Shown here: piece by piece, positions 25,395 through 34,635 of the stretch
Layout: every line of letters starts with the position of its first letter
How positions within the stretch are numbered: position 1 is the first letter of the stretch
Origin: Burkholderia sp. 9120
GTDB lineage: Bacteria > Pseudomonadota > Gammaproteobacteria > Burkholderiales > Burkholderiaceae
DNA length: 64,000 nt
Reading direction: 5' to 3'
Assembly: GCF_000745015.1 (NCBI RefSeq)
Contig: NZ_JQNA01000002.1
Location: 1,922,001 to 1,986,000, forward strand
The notes under the pieces: generated by a model
The model's input: the letters and a program-made list of their open reading frames with translations, nothing else
Told to the model about the DNA's origin: nothing
Database searches by the model: none
Made by a program: the position numbers and the translations under genes

Positions 25395-26078
25395 TCAGTG
25401 CATGGCGCGGATCGCACGCTCCGCATTACCGTATGAAGCAGACACCTCCGTTTTGCGTGCATGGAAGAAAGTTATCCCCGACTCGCTCGAAGGGTATGCA
25501 ATCTCGTACCCCAGCTGCTTCAGCGCGCGGTCGACCCTACGCGTATGGAGCACGCATGAATTCCTGTGAGTCGCCGGCGGTGCGTATGGATGGTCGTAAC
25601 CGTCGAGCATTCCCTGCTTGCAGACCTCAATCGCCTGCGTCACGAACATATCTGTCGCTGGCTGATTGCTAAGGCGCCGGAGCTGGTTGACGGGACCACC
25701 GAGTTTTTCCAGCAGTGGAATGACGAACGTGTGCGTGTCCTCACGACTCAGCGCCACCGGGACGGCGCCTTGGCGGTTCCAGGTGTCAATCGCCTGCCAC
25801 ACCTCGGGCTCCGTTGGGTCTGCCAGCCAGTTCAGCAACGCATCCTCAATGCAGAGCGCAAACAGAAGCATCGGCATCTGCGGACCGCCAATGACGAACG
25901 CATCGAATGTCGCGCGACGGGCATTCGCATACTGGCTTGGGTCGAATTCGACCATCTGTTCAAGGACGGGCCCCTTGAGTCGCGGGCTGGTCCCGCTATA
26001 TTCGCTCGCGGAGGCAATAAGACCCAATCGGATAGAAGAGTCCTGAGCCGGTTGATAAATATTTGCGCCGTTTTCCAT
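25395..26078 (-). CDS. Hypothetical protein of the island module
   Basis: A 227-residue protein read from the ATG at 26078, chosen because AAGGAG precedes it at good spacing; the frame extends further upstream but into AT-rich promoter sequence. The product is soluble (MENGANIYQPAQDSSIRLGL; MLLFALCIEDALLNWLADP; CKQGMLDGYDHPYAPP). No family recognised. The upstream region has three TATACGT-type motifs within 60 bases. Confidence 0.6.
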   Translation of the reverse strand: MENGANIYQPAQDSSIRLGLIASASEYSGTSPRLKGPVLEQMVEFDPSQYANARRATFDAFVIGGPQMPMLLFALCIEDALLNWLADPTEPEVWQAIDTWNRQGAVPVALSREDTHTFVIPLLEKLGGPVNQLRRLSNQPATDMFVTQAIEVCKQGMLDGYDHPYAPPATHRNSCVLHTRRVDRALKQLGYEIAYPSSESGITFFHARKTEVSASYGNAERAIRAMH

Positions 26079-26445
26079 ATTAAAAATCTCCTTTTTGATT
26101 AACCCCATACCGGGGACAAAAAGAAGATTAATGCTGAATATCGTATAAATCAACGTATAAATTGAATATCTCGACTTCTATTTTTATACGTTTAAATGTT
26201 TATCCAAATTTAAAATAACATCAGCCCAGATAACCACGCATCGGTACTCCTCCGGGCGGCCCCGTGCCGCAATCACGAATACCTCACGGACAACTGACCT
26301 GAGCCTCATGGACGTATCGCATCTCCATTAATCCAAATCACGGCGACGACATCTTTAATCTAAATAATTAAATCTCAAGAAAATCCTAAAAACCGGATAA
26401 AACGCGTTTCTCCACTTGTTTCCTGCAACCACCAATGGAAACAAA
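26079..26445. promoter_or_regulatory. AT-rich divergent promoter region
   Basis: This 367-base stretch is far more AT-rich than its surroundings and separates two divergent genes. CGTATAAAT (26142-26150) and ACGTATAA (26153-26160) are repeated in direct orientation and inverted as TTTATACGT (26183-26191). These resemble the ACGTATAG sites at 20203 and 25305. The methyltransferase promoter is probably in the AT-rich half near its start. Confidence 0.5.
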
Positions 26446-27834
26446 ATGGAGCAACAAAACAGCACCCTCAACGTCATCGAACTTTTCGCGGGCGTAGGCG
26501 GATTCCGTCTCGGCCTCGAATCCGTCCCCGGGCAGCCTTTCCGCGTCACCCTCAGCAACCAGTTCGAACCGTCAAAGAAGATTCAGCACGCCAGTCTCGT
26601 CTATCACGCACACTGGCCGGACGGCGTACATCTGAACCAAGACATCAACGAGGTACTGGTCTCGCCAGCCGGTCAACAGGCGATACGCGATGCCGCGCCT
26701 GATGTGCTCGTCGGCGGGTTTCCATGCCAGGACTATTCGGTTGCCAAACCGTTGTCACAGTCGAGGGGCATCGAAGGCAGGAAGGGGGTGTTGTGGTGGT
26801 CCATCGCCGAACTCCTGCGGCAACGCATCGCCGACGACGCTCCCGTCAAATATCTGATTCTCGAAAACGTCGACCGCCTGCTGTCGTCGCCAGCATCGGC
26901 GAAAGGCAGGGATTTCGCTATCGTGCTGGCCACGTTGAACCAACTGGGATACGCGGTTGAGTGGCGCGTGATCAACGCCGCCGACTACGGGTTTCCGCAG
27001 AAACGCAAGCGGGTGTTCATCGTCGCGTATCACAACACGACAAGCCTTTACACATCCAACATCGTAAGTGAGTTCGTGGCCCCCGGTGGCTGGCTCTCAT
27101 CTGGCGTGCTGGGTAACGCCCTTCCCGCCGTGCCTCGCGACCCGGCGCAGGCATCGCGGGAGTGCCTCAAAATACCAGCAGACCCGTTCGCAGCGCAGTC
27201 TACGTTCCAGCCGCTGCCAAACGGCAAATCACCATTCGCAAACGCGGGTTTCATGTTCGACGGATACGCGTACAGCGCATCCGTGGATGCCGCAATATTC
27301 AGCGACTACACACCGTTCACCGGAACCGCTCATGCCCTGACGCTGGGAGATGTTGTCGGTCTAACGACCGATGTGTCCAACAACTTTTATATCAGCTGCG
27401 ATGCCGAAGAAGCCTGGCGAATGGCCAAGGGGGCAAAGTGCCTTCCCCGTCAGAAAGATGGATTCAAATACAACTACACCGAAGGGGCGATGGCATTTCC
27501 TGACCCGCTCGACAAACCGGCGCGCACCATCATTACTTCGGAAGGCGGAGCATCTGCATCCCGTACCCGACATGCTGTTCGTGCCACGGATGGACGACTA
27601 CGCCGACTGGTTCCCGAAGAACTCGAAGGGCTAAATGGGTTTCCGCGTGGATTCACCCAACACCCGCAGGTCTCGGACTCGATGCGAGCGTTTCTGATGG
27701 GCAACGCGCTGGTCACCGGCCTCGTTACGCGCATTGCGACCGCACTACACGATTCTCACCGGTGGGAGATTGGCTCACTTGCGGAGTGCATGGCTGGCGA
27801 CACCTTTCACGCACTCATGGATGAATACATCTGA
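26446..27834 (+). CDS. DNA C5-cytosine methyltransferase
   Basis: The 462-residue enzyme transfers a methyl group from S-adenosylmethionine to cytosine C5 in DNA. All key motifs are intact: I (IELFAGVGGFRLGLE, about 11-25), IV with the nucleophile (GGFPCQDYS, Cys94), VI (LENVDRLL, 139-146), VIII (GFPQKRKRVFIVAY) and X (MGNALVTGLVTRIA). A long segment between VIII and X would be the target-recognition domain. ATG 26446 is used because the TTG at 26416 has no ribosome site. No restriction endonuclease lies beside it, so it is an orphan or has lost its partner in the deletion next to the IS21 element. The recognition site cannot be read from sequence. Confidence 0.93.
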   Translation: MEQQNSTLNVIELFAGVGGFRLGLESVPGQPFRVTLSNQFEPSKKIQHASLVYHAHWPDGVHLNQDINEVLVSPAGQQAIRDAAPDVLVGGFPCQDYSVAKPLSQSRGIEGRKGVLWWSIAELLRQRIADDAPVKYLILENVDRLLSSPASAKGRDFAIVLATLNQLGYAVEWRVINAADYGFPQKRKRVFIVAYHNTTSLYTSNIVSEFVAPGGWLSSGVLGNALPAVPRDPAQASRECLKIPADPFAAQSTFQPLPNGKSPFANAGFMFDGYAYSASVDAAIFSDYTPFTGTAHALTLGDVVGLTTDVSNNFYISCDAEEAWRMAKGAKCLPRQKDGFKYNYTEGAMAFPDPLDKPARTIITSEGGASASRTRHAVRATDGRLRRLVPEELEGLNGFPRGFTQHPQVSDSMRAFLMGNALVTGLVTRIATALHDSHRWEIGSLAECMAGDTFHALMDEYI

Positions 27835-27986
27835 GAGTCCGGAATACAGCATCCGGTGCCTGCGTCGAATGCGCTAACTTCTACGCCCAGTTAGATAGCA
27901 CGATCACCATTGATGTTGATTTGCACTGAATCCGGACCCAGGATTTGCATCGAATACTGACCCACCCTTTGATCCAGTTTTGGGGT

Positions 27987-28763
27987 TCAGGTTGGGTGTT
28001 TCGGGGTTCGTTTTCTCTCCTTTTCAGGCTGTGTCGTGCTGTTCCTGAAACGATAGCTATCGTTGCCGGTTTCTACAATGTGGCAGTGGTGTGTGAGCCG
28101 GTCGAGCAGCGCCGTGGTCATCTTCGCGTCGCCGAAGACGTTGGCCCACTCAGAGAAGCTCAGATTGGTTGTGATGACGACGCTCGTGCGCTCGTAGAGT
28201 TTGCTCAGTAGATGGAAGAGCAAGGCGCCCCCGGTCTGGCTGAACGGCAGATAACCCAGTTCGTCGAGGATGACGAGGTCGGCGTACATTAGACGCACAG
28301 CCAGTTGCCCAGGCTTTCCAGTCAGCTTCTCCTGCTCAAGCGCATTGACGAGTTCAATGGTGGAGAAGAAACGCACGCGGCTTCGATCATGTTCGATCGC
28401 CTGCACGCCAATCGCCGTCGCCAGATGCGTTTTGCCCGTGCCCGGTCCGCCGACCAGCACGACGTTGTGTGCCGATGTCATGAACTCACACCGATGCAAC
28501 TGACGCACGGTTGCTTCGTTGACATCGCTGCAACCGAAGTCAAAGCCGTTGAGATCCCGATACGCCGGGAAGCGGGCGACCTTCATCTGATAGGCCAGTG
28601 AACGTACCTCACGGGCCGCCATCTCCGCCTTGAGCAGACCTGCCAGAACTAGCGATGCCGACTTGTACGCGGGGGAATCCTGCGCGGCCAGCTCGCCAAG
28701 CGCCTGGGCCATGCCGTGCAGCTTCAGTGACTTGAGCATTTCCATCATGGCGTCAGGCTGCAT
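27987..28763 (-). CDS. istB: IS21 transposition helper ATPase IstB
   Basis: The 258-residue AAA+ ATPase has Walker [12 protein letters not shown], Walker [11 protein letters not shown], and [14 protein letters not shown], all typical of IstB, which selects targets and activates the IstA transposase. Length is normal. It overlaps the end of istA by 11 bases. The C-terminus is basic ([12 protein letters not shown]). Confidence 0.95.
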   Translation of the reverse strand: MQPDAMMEMLKSLKLHGMAQALGELAAQDSPAYKSASLVLAGLLKAEMAAREVRSLAYQMKVARFPAYRDLNGFDFGCSDVNEATVRQLHRCEFMTSAHNVVLVGGPGTGKTHLATAIGVQAIEHDRSRVRFFSTIELVNALEQEKLTGKPGQLAVRLMYADLVILDELGYLPFSQTGGALLFHLLSKLYERTSVVITTNLSFSEWANVFGDAKMTTALLDRLTHHCHIVETGNDSYRFRNSTTQPEKERKRTPKHPT

Positions 28764-30279
28764 GATGATCCTCCCGGCCTCTCAGGTCGTCATAACGGCC
28801 GACGTTGGCTTGCGGCTCGACGCGCAGGGCGAAGGCCTGGGGCGTCTGCAGCGGAGGCACGGGAGCCCCGTCAAGCAGCCGGCTCAGGACGTTCATCACC
28901 GTTTGCTTTGAGGGCGCACCGGCCTCAAGTGCCAGCTCGACGGCGGTGAGTACGGCCTGTTCGTCGTGCAGCAGCACCAGCGCCAGTATCTCGACCATCT
29001 CCCGGTCGCCACCGGCGTGCTTCAGCAGGATTGTCTGCAGCCGCTTGAAGGCGGCAGGAAACTCTGCGAACGGCGCGCCGTTGCGCAATGCTCCAGGCTT
29101 GCGCTGCAGGACTGCGAGGTAATGACGCCAGTCGTAGATGGTTTCTCCGCGATCATGGCTGCGGTTGATACGCCGGACGTGCTCCGCGATGACCTGCCCT
29201 TCGGCGACGAAGACGAGCTGGGCCGCGTAGACGTGCAGGCTGATGGGCCGGTTCGCAAATGCCGCCGGCACGCTATACCGGTTGCGGTCGAAACTCACCA
29301 GACACGTGGGCGAGACGAGTTTGGTGTGCTCGACAAAGCCGTCGAATGCCTGGCCGACCGGCATCAGATGGGGTCGCTCGACCGACCACGCGTCCCAGAT
29401 CGTTGTGTCCTGCTCAGGGTGCTGCGTCTGCTGCCAGAGCAGGACACACTGGTCGGCCAGCCAGTCGTTTAATGCAGAGAGCGAACCGAACGCCGGCACG
29501 CGTTGCCACAGCCGGTGACGGCTGTCCTGAACGTTCTTCTCGATCTGCCCCTTCTCCCAGCCTGAGGCCGGATTGCAGAATTCGGCGTCAAACAGATAGT
29601 GACTGACCATGGCGCTGAAGCGCGCGTTGACGTCCCGCAGCTTGCCACGACGAACCTTGTCGACAGCGGTCTTCATGTTGTCATATATGCCACGGCGCGG
29701 AATGCCGCCCCACGCCACGAACGCGTGGTAGTGAGCGTCGAACAGCATCTCGTGGGTTTGCAGCAGATAGGCCCTCAGGAAGAACGCCCGGCTGTGACTG
29801 AGCTTGAACTGCGCAACCTGCAACTTGGTGCGCTCGCCGTTGATCACGGCCCAGTCCTCGCTCCAGTCGAACTGGAATGCTTCTCCGGGTGCAAAGGTCA
29901 GCGGCACAAAGGTGCCACGTGCTGCGCTCCTTGCCTGCTCCTGCTGCTCCTGTCGCCAGCGGCGCGCAAAGGCGGCGACCCGGTCGTAGGACCCTGTGAA
30001 TCCCAACACGGTGAGGTCAGCGTAAATCTGCTTGAGGGTTCTGCGCTGTTTGCGCGGCCGGTTTGCTTCCGTCTTTAACCAGCCGGCGAGCTTGGCCGCA
30101 AATCCGTCGAGCTTGCTCGGGCTCTGCCGTTCCGGATAGGTGGGCACTACGGTGCCGGCACGTATATAGCGCCTGACGGTGTTTCTTGAAACGCCAAGCC
30201 GTTTGGCGATCTCGCGTAGCGAGACATGATCGCGATAATGCCAGCGTCGGATGATGCTCAATATTGCCATGTCGATCAC
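28753..30279 (-). CDS. istA: IS21 transposase IstA
   Basis: The 508-residue transposase has an N-terminal helix-turn-helix ([20 protein letters not shown]), a DDE integrase core (Asp in [11 protein letters not shown], Asp in [13 protein letters not shown], Glu in [11 protein letters not shown]) and a C-terminal beta-barrel-like domain. All three acidic residues are present and the frame is unbroken, so with istB the element may be active. Starts at ATG 30279, inside the right terminus. Confidence 0.95.
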   Translation of the reverse strand: MIDMAILSIIRRWHYRDHVSLREIAKRLGVSRNTVRRYIRAGTVVPTYPERQSPSKLDGFAAKLAGWLKTEANRPRKQRRTLKQIYADLTVLGFTGSYDRVAAFARRWRQEQQEQARSAARGTFVPLTFAPGEAFQFDWSEDWAVINGERTKLQVAQFKLSHSRAFFLRAYLLQTHEMLFDAHYHAFVAWGGIPRRGIYDNMKTAVDKVRRGKLRDVNARFSAMVSHYLFDAEFCNPASGWEKGQIEKNVQDSRHRLWQRVPAFGSLSALNDWLADQCVLLWQQTQHPEQDTTIWDAWSVERPHLMPVGQAFDGFVEHTKLVSPTCLVSFDRNRYSVPAAFANRPISLHVYAAQLVFVAEGQVIAEHVRRINRSHDRGETIYDWRHYLAVLQRKPGALRNGAPFAEFPAAFKRLQTILLKHAGGDREMVEILALVLLHDEQAVLTAVELALEAGAPSKQTVMNVLSRLLDGAPVPPLQTPQAFALRVEPQANVGRYDDLRGREDHHAA

Positions 30280-30383
30280 TCCGTTCTCCCGCTAGCTGCA
30301 CAGCGGGCCAGTGTGTTCCACGTGGGTCAATATTCGATGCAAATCACCGTGTCAGGTGGGTCAGAATTCAGTGCAAATCAACA

Positions 30384-30708
30384 TACCGTCGTCTTCGCGT
30401 CGCACCACGGCCGGGAATCCGGAAAAATCCCGGACTCTTGGCTCGAAAAATTGGATCCTCAGATCATTATCATCGGTGAGGCTCCGTCGCGTCATCTGCA
30501 CTATTACACTGGCTACAAGACGATCACCCAGAACAGCGCTGGCGACGTAACGATGGAGTGCGTGGACGACAAAGTCCATTTTTATGTCTCGGATCCTGTC
30601 TACACCGTCGATCATTTGGCCGACGAAGGGAGGGGTGACATCTTCGGCAACTACATCGGAAGCATCACTGTTGAAACCGAGTACACGTTGCAAGTGAAAG
30701 CCGCATAG
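30384..30708 (+). pseudogene. C-terminal remnant of an MBL-fold (ComEC/Rec2-like) hydrolase
   Basis: From the IS21 edge the frame encodes about 107 residues matching the end of metallo-beta-lactamase-fold proteins related to the ComEC C-terminal domain: VVFASHHGRESGKIPDSWLE, then KLDPQIIIIGEAPSRHLHYY, TQNSAGDVTMECVDDKVHFY. SHHGR is the characteristic motif holding a metal-binding His. The N-terminal 200 or more residues, with HxHxDH, are absent and not found left of the IS, so insertion was followed by deletion. The annotated-looking start inside the IS is spurious. A membrane-protein gene follows after 5 bases, suggesting an original two-gene operon. Confidence 0.75.
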
Positions 30709-30713
30709 GGGCG

Positions 30714-31553
30714 ATGGCGATGAACTGGAACCAAATCTTCGCAAAGATGCTTGACCAGTACGAACTGCGCGCGCGTCTCTTCCCTGGTTTGCTGTTACTT
30801 CTTCCGGCGATAACATACGTCGCGCTGCTATATGGCGCGAAGAGTCCGATCGCCGTAGGGCTTAGCAGTGTACTTGCGACGTGCGGCGGCCCCTACTTTC
30901 TGGCCAGCTTCGTTCGTACCCGGGGGGTGCGTGCGCAAGAGAGTTTATATCGACGATGGGGCGGACAGCCGTCGACGCTGCTGCTGAGGCATCGCGATAT
31001 GCATTTGCCTCAGCAAACCAAGCTTCGCTACCACGATCTTATCGCTGTTCGGCTGGGAATCGTAATGCCTAGTCTGGTGGACGAAAAGCAGAATCCAGCG
31101 CAGGCAGACGAAGCGTATGCGGCTGCCGCAGATAAGTTGCGGCCGCTTACCAATGACCGCAAGCGCTTTCCATTTGTCTTTACGGAATTGGTCGCTTACG
31201 GATTTAACCGGAACGCCTACGGCTCGCGTTGGGTCGGGTTCTGTGTCGCCGTGGCGACGATGATCGCAACCATGCTGCATGGCGGCGTTCTACATTTGTA
31301 TGCGCCTTTTCTGACGGATTCGAGCCTGGACCTTGCGCATATTCTGGTGCTCCTTGTATCGCTTGGCCTTTCGGCACTATGGTGTCTTCACTTCACTGCT
31401 GGCACTACGTGGTTTGCAGGTGTGTGCTACGCAAAACGGCTATGGGAGACGTTGGAAGAGTTGCCGACGAGGCCTGTTCGTACTCGCCCAAAGCGCAGGA
31501 GTCGCGAAGAGTCCACAGCAACCCCAGTCGACCTGAAGTCACCATACACCTGA
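30714..31553 (+). CDS. Hypothetical membrane protein, partner of the MBL-fold gene
   Basis: The 279-residue protein has two N-terminal transmembrane helices (about 22-40 and 45-65, LFPGLLLLLPAITYVALLYG), a soluble middle of about 100 residues, two more helices (about 168-190 and 208-235), and a basic C-terminal tail (RTRPKRRSRE). Start may be ATG 30714 or 30720 (AGGGGC upstream). It follows the truncated MBL-fold gene so closely that they were surely one operon. MBL-fold plus membrane protein pairs are seen in accessory, often defence-rich, regions, but I do not recognise a named system. The gene is intact but has lost its native promoter. Confidence 0.6.
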   Translation: MAMNWNQIFAKMLDQYELRARLFPGLLLLLPAITYVALLYGAKSPIAVGLSSVLATCGGPYFLASFVRTRGVRAQESLYRRWGGQPSTLLLRHRDMHLPQQTKLRYHDLIAVRLGIVMPSLVDEKQNPAQADEAYAAAADKLRPLTNDRKRFPFVFTELVAYGFNRNAYGSRWVGFCVAVATMIATMLHGGVLHLYAPFLTDSSLDLAHILVLLVSLGLSALWCLHFTAGTTWFAGVCYAKRLWETLEELPTRPVRTRPKRRSREESTATPVDLKSPYT

Positions 31554-31901
31554 AACTGTCTTTTTAGCTTCGCTTATGGTGCGCGGGGTTTCGAGGTACT
31601 GAATTGCCCCTTGAAGGACGATGCTCAGCGTACTGTCTTTTACGTGGTGGCCGAATTCCTCAAAGCCCTCCAAACCGACTGCAATGCGGAGGTTAGTCGA
31701 ACGCCCAAACCACAGATAATTCTGCTCCCTGCGGCCGCCGGTTCGGTCGGGCGACAGCCCTGAACCGACTAAATCGGGAGGCAGGCCGGGAGGCAGACAC
31801 GGTCGCGAACAACTGCTTTCGACTGCGAGCCACTGCAGCCTAGTTGCGCCAAGCCCTTGATTTTTAGTAGAATACGTATGCAGCGTTATGCCTTGATTCG
31901 C
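31554..31901. other. Intergenic region before the tRNA-Lys fragment
   Basis: No recognised gene. The expected 5' half of a tRNA-Lys is not present directly upstream of the 3' fragment. Confidence 0.35.
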
Positions 31902-31949
31902 ACTTTTAATCCGTTGGTCACAGGTTCGAATCCCGTACGGCCTACCAAA
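31902..31949 (+). repeat. Att-like direct repeat containing the 3' end of tRNA-Lys(TTT), left copy
   Basis: The 48 bases include the TTT anticodon loop (CTTTTAA), variable loop, T-loop GGTTCGAATCC and CCA end of tRNA-Lys. An identical 48-base stretch lies at 57845-57892. No 5' half precedes either, so neither is a functional tRNA. tRNA 3' ends are the usual attachment sites of tyrosine-integrase islands; an integrase gene lies 1.8 kb downstream. Confidence 0.85.
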
Positions 31950-31956
31950 GATTTAA

Positions 31957-31985
31957 AGGGCTCAGCGCAAGCTGAGCCCTTTTTC
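31957..31985 (+). terminator. Terminator after the tRNA-Lys fragment
   Basis: AGGGCTCAGC pairs with GCTGAGCCCT around GCAA, followed by TTTTC. It resembles a tRNA-gene terminator carried along with the fragment, but its sequence differs from the one after the right copy. Confidence 0.88.
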
Positions 31986-32052
31986 TTTGCTCCGCAAAAG
32001 CGCACTTGCTCCGCAAAGCTGCGGGGGCCACGCTCCACTTGGACATCTGCCG

Positions 32053-33651
32053 TTACAGCTCGTCGATGAATTTCCCGAGATCCGTCCCGCGAAGAGCCTC
32101 CCAGTCCAACTCTTGCGCAATACGCCAATTGTCAGCTTTCGCCCACGCGTTCGATTTCGTCTTGAGCCTTTCATAAGGGCCGATCGCGCCAAATGACGGC
32201 CCTAAAGCGGCCTTAACAGCTACGTCATCAAAATAATTCTCGGTGGCCCTGCGTTCTGTCAGCAACACACGATAGCCCAAGCCAAGGCAAGTCGTTTCAA
32301 AGCCCGATCTTGCTGATGCTGCAGGCGCCCCCTCAGCGTCCCTTTCACTATCAACAATGGCCGAAATGTCACTTGCAACGCGCTTCAATTCCGCGAGCTC
32401 GTGCTCTACACCATCTCGAGCGAGCGAGTTTCCGCCTAACGGCAGAACCACAACCGTGTGCTCTTTCCCCGCCTTTCGCAGAAGCTGCTGCATCACCTTC
32501 ACGTCAGTCGTTCCCTCCACAAGCAGTAGTTTTTCCGCACCCACTTCTCGGTAAGCAGAAAAGCTCAATTCGCCAAGCAACTCGACCAAGCTAACGGTCC
32601 TGTCATAAAGCTCAATTTTCGAGCTATCTCCCGCCCGAGATACTGTGTAGAGCCGTTCCGCCGCCGACCTCGCCAAACCGATTGAGTGAGTCGCGAAGAC
32701 TACTCCATGCGATGCATACGAAGCCAAATTCGTCAAAAACTCAAGCTGCAAGCGAGGGTGCAAGTTGAGCTCGGGCTCATCAATAAACACGATTGTCGGC
32801 TTTCTGATAAGCGCGTTGCCAAACACAACAACCAGCTGCGCCAAGCCCGACCCCACCTCATTCAATTTGAATGGTCGGTTATCAATGTTCACCTGCAGAG
32901 TCTTATTCGCAACCGATGCAGTGATACTCAACCGCTCAAAACCCATGACTTTTCTTATGTTTTCAGTCACAGCATTAATCGAACGATTATGCGATTTATC
33001 AGATCCATTTTGCCAGTCATTCCACGCGTTGATAAACGTCTCTCCGACCGCCAAATCAAAATGATTACCAGCCCCGACAGTGATCGCGTTTCGAAATGGT
33101 CCGATATAGAGTGAACTCGAAAAAACTGCCAGCATCTCCTTGATTGCCGACATACTGTAGAAAAAATTTGTATTGGGGAGTTGAACGGTGGCACGGTCAT
33201 CACCGCTCGTCACAAGGTTTTGACTAGTTCGCTGAAGGGGCGAGTCGCCTACGTAGTAGGCTAGCGACCATGCATAGGGATTGCGATTCTGCCCTTGCGC
33301 GCAGGCCAGTAGCACCTTTTTGATCGGCCTGCGGTTTCCCGGCAGCACATCTTCAATTTCTAGTATTTCAATTTCAATCGATAACGGACGGGCGTTACCA
33401 TCAAAAAATACTTCAGACTGGTCTAGCACATGAACAAACTGCGCTGCAAACGCCTCATCAGCGCCGACAGAGTTATAGTTAGCGGCAGCCTGAAAAACAT
33501 TCCTTAGCTCCTGAAACATTTTCAATAAAGCAGATTTCCCGGAGTTATTAACACCCAACAACCCTGTCATACCTCTCGAGATTACAAAACGTGCCGGATT
33601 AGAGTCGGAGAAACACCGATAATTCTTAACAACAAATTGGTACTTGTACAT
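32053..33651 (-). CDS. OLD-family ATPase with TOPRIM nuclease domain
   Basis: The 532-residue protein has an ABC-type ATPase half (Walker A GVNNSGKS near 32-39, signature-like NEVGSGLAQLVVV, Walker B IVFIDEPELNLHP, switch His in FATHSIGLARS) and a C-terminal TOPRIM domain (LLLVEGTTDVKVM, then SAIVDSERDAEG). This is the OLD layout: ATP-controlled DNA nucleases, many of which act in phage defence. ATG 33651 is chosen because MYKYQFVVKNYRCFSD is where OLD proteins begin. No UvrD-like helicase is adjacent, so it is not a Gabija pair. Codon use and GC content are lower than in neighbours, a sign of recent transfer. It sits just inside the island's left att site. Confidence 0.9.
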   Translation of the reverse strand: MYKYQFVVKNYRCFSDSNPARFVISRGMTGLLGVNNSGKSALLKMFQELRNVFQAAANYNSVGADEAFAAQFVHVLDQSEVFFDGNARPLSIEIEILEIEDVLPGNRRPIKKVLLACAQGQNRNPYAWSLAYYVGDSPLQRTSQNLVTSGDDRATVQLPNTNFFYSMSAIKEMLAVFSSSLYIGPFRNAITVGAGNHFDLAVGETFINAWNDWQNGSDKSHNRSINAVTENIRKVMGFERLSITASVANKTLQVNIDNRPFKLNEVGSGLAQLVVVFGNALIRKPTIVFIDEPELNLHPRLQLEFLTNLASYASHGVVFATHSIGLARSAAERLYTVSRAGDSSKIELYDRTVSLVELLGELSFSAYREVGAEKLLLVEGTTDVKVMQQLLRKAGKEHTVVVLPLGGNSLARDGVEHELAELKRVASDISAIVDSERDAEGAPAASARSGFETTCLGLGYRVLLTERRATENYFDDVAVKAALGPSFGAIGPYERLKTKSNAWAKADNWRIAQELDWEALRGTDLGKFIDEL

Positions 33652-33750
33652 AGGACCCCGCCAGCAAGTATTTTCATTGTGCATTGCCTCACTCGACATC
33701 TTCGAGGCGTGTCAGCGCATTCTATCCCGAGCTATTCTTGGATGAATACA

Positions 33751-34635
33751 TCACTTCGTAGGATCAACCTTGTCGCCCTTGCGCTCGCGCACATAGTGCT
33801 CCGTCATCTTCAACGATTTATGCCCTAACTGAAGCTGGGCAGCTCGAATATCACCGGACGACTCGGCCTTATCCGTGCCGGCTTTCGCACGCAGGTCGCG
33901 AAACTGAAACAAATCCTTCTGCACCCGTGCCGCAAGCCGCGCTCGATCAAAACGAAACCGAAGCGCATCACGCATCAGACGCTCTCCCAGTTCGTTCACC
34001 ACAAGCGCGTCGCATCTTGCGCTGCAAGCCGCCTTGCGCGCCCGGATTCGGTCGATTACAACCGCCAGTTCGCCAGATACTGTAATGCGCAGCTTCTTGC
34101 CCCGCTTGCCCTGCTCGACCCAAAGCTCCCCACCTCGAATATCGCTCTCCGCGAACTTCAAAGTATCCGCTGGCCTTTGCCCAGTCAAGTACGCCAAGTC
34201 CATCGCATCTTTCGTCGGCTGATCCGCCGCTTCCCACATCTGGCGAAACAAATCGTCTTCAACATACACCGTTCGCCCCGACTCCCTGTTACGACGAACG
34301 CCCACACAAGGATTGACAGCGTCCGTAATGCCGTGCTCGCGCGCAAAGTTGAAGATATGCGAAAACAAGGCGACTTCGCGGTTAGCTCGAACATGACCTG
34401 GCTGAACGGGCACTGACCGCTTCCTCTCGACGTACCATTGCCGCGCCAACTCACTACGCCATGACAAGTACTGCCTTATGTGGACCGGTTTAATTTCAGC
34501 AAGCTGCGCAGGCGGATCATCGAAAAATTTATAGAGGTTCGACAGTTCCAATAAATTGTCCCGTTGTGTCCGCCGCGACTTGACCGGCAACAAGGTAGGT
34601 CGTGACCGACTGCTGATAGGAGTCCAAAGGACCAC
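33751..34635 (-). CDS. Tyrosine recombinase (island integrase) with a rearranged 5' end
   Basis: The frame encodes 294 residues of a phage-type integrase: part of the core-binding domain (LAEIKPVHIRQYLSW, ANREVALFSHIFNFA) and the catalytic domain with Arg in LTGQRPADTL, FRDLRAKAGTD, LGHKSLKMTEHYVR with the Tyr. The usual His in HDLR is Phe-Arg here (QFRDLRAK), a tolerated variation in this group. The first 20 or so residues (MVLWTPISSRSRPT) are a frame of the neighbouring AHH-toxin sequence, so the native N-terminus has been lost at a junction near 34575. It lies 1.8 kb from the left tRNA-Lys repeat and is the probable integrase of the 32-58 kb island, now likely inactive. Confidence 0.82.
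   Translation of the reverse strand: MVLWTPISSRSRPTLLPVKSRRTQRDNLLELSNLYKFFDDPPAQLAEIKPVHIRQYLSWRSELARQWYVERKRSVPVQPGHVRANREVALFSHIFNFAREHGITDAVNPCVGVRRNRESGRTVYVEDDLFRQMWEAADQPTKDAMDLAYLTGQRPADTLKFAESDIRGGELWVEQGKRGKKLRITVSGELAVVIDRIRARKAACSARCDALVVNELGERLMRDALRFRFDRARLAARVQKDLFQFRDLRAKAGTDKAESSGDIRAAQLQLGHKSLKMTEHYVRERKGDKVDPTK

Larger units (their letters stand above)
27914..30383 (-). mobile_element. IS21-family insertion sequence
   Basis: The 2470-base element carries istA and istB and is bounded by matching termini: TGTTGATTTGCACTGAAT at the left end and its inverse ending at 30383 on the right. Each end has a second internal copy of the motif GATTTGCATCGAATA with TGACCCA, the multiple terminal repeats usual for IS21. 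Flanking bases show no clear target duplication (left flank ..accattga, right flank taccgtcg..), and the gene to the right is missing its 5' part, so an adjacent deletion is likely. Confidence 0.9.

Noticed and set aside
31902..31946. Functional tRNA-Lys gene
   Set aside because: Only the 3' half is present; the acceptor 5' strand and D-arm are missing upstream. The same is true at 57845.
31886..32128. Minus-strand frame over the left tRNA-Lys repeat
   Set aside because: Translates the tRNA fragment and terminator; peptides such as GRTGFEPVTNGLK are the usual antisense tRNA artefact.
32053..34635. Gabija-like system
   Set aside because: The OLD protein has no UvrD-like helicase neighbour; the next gene is an integrase.
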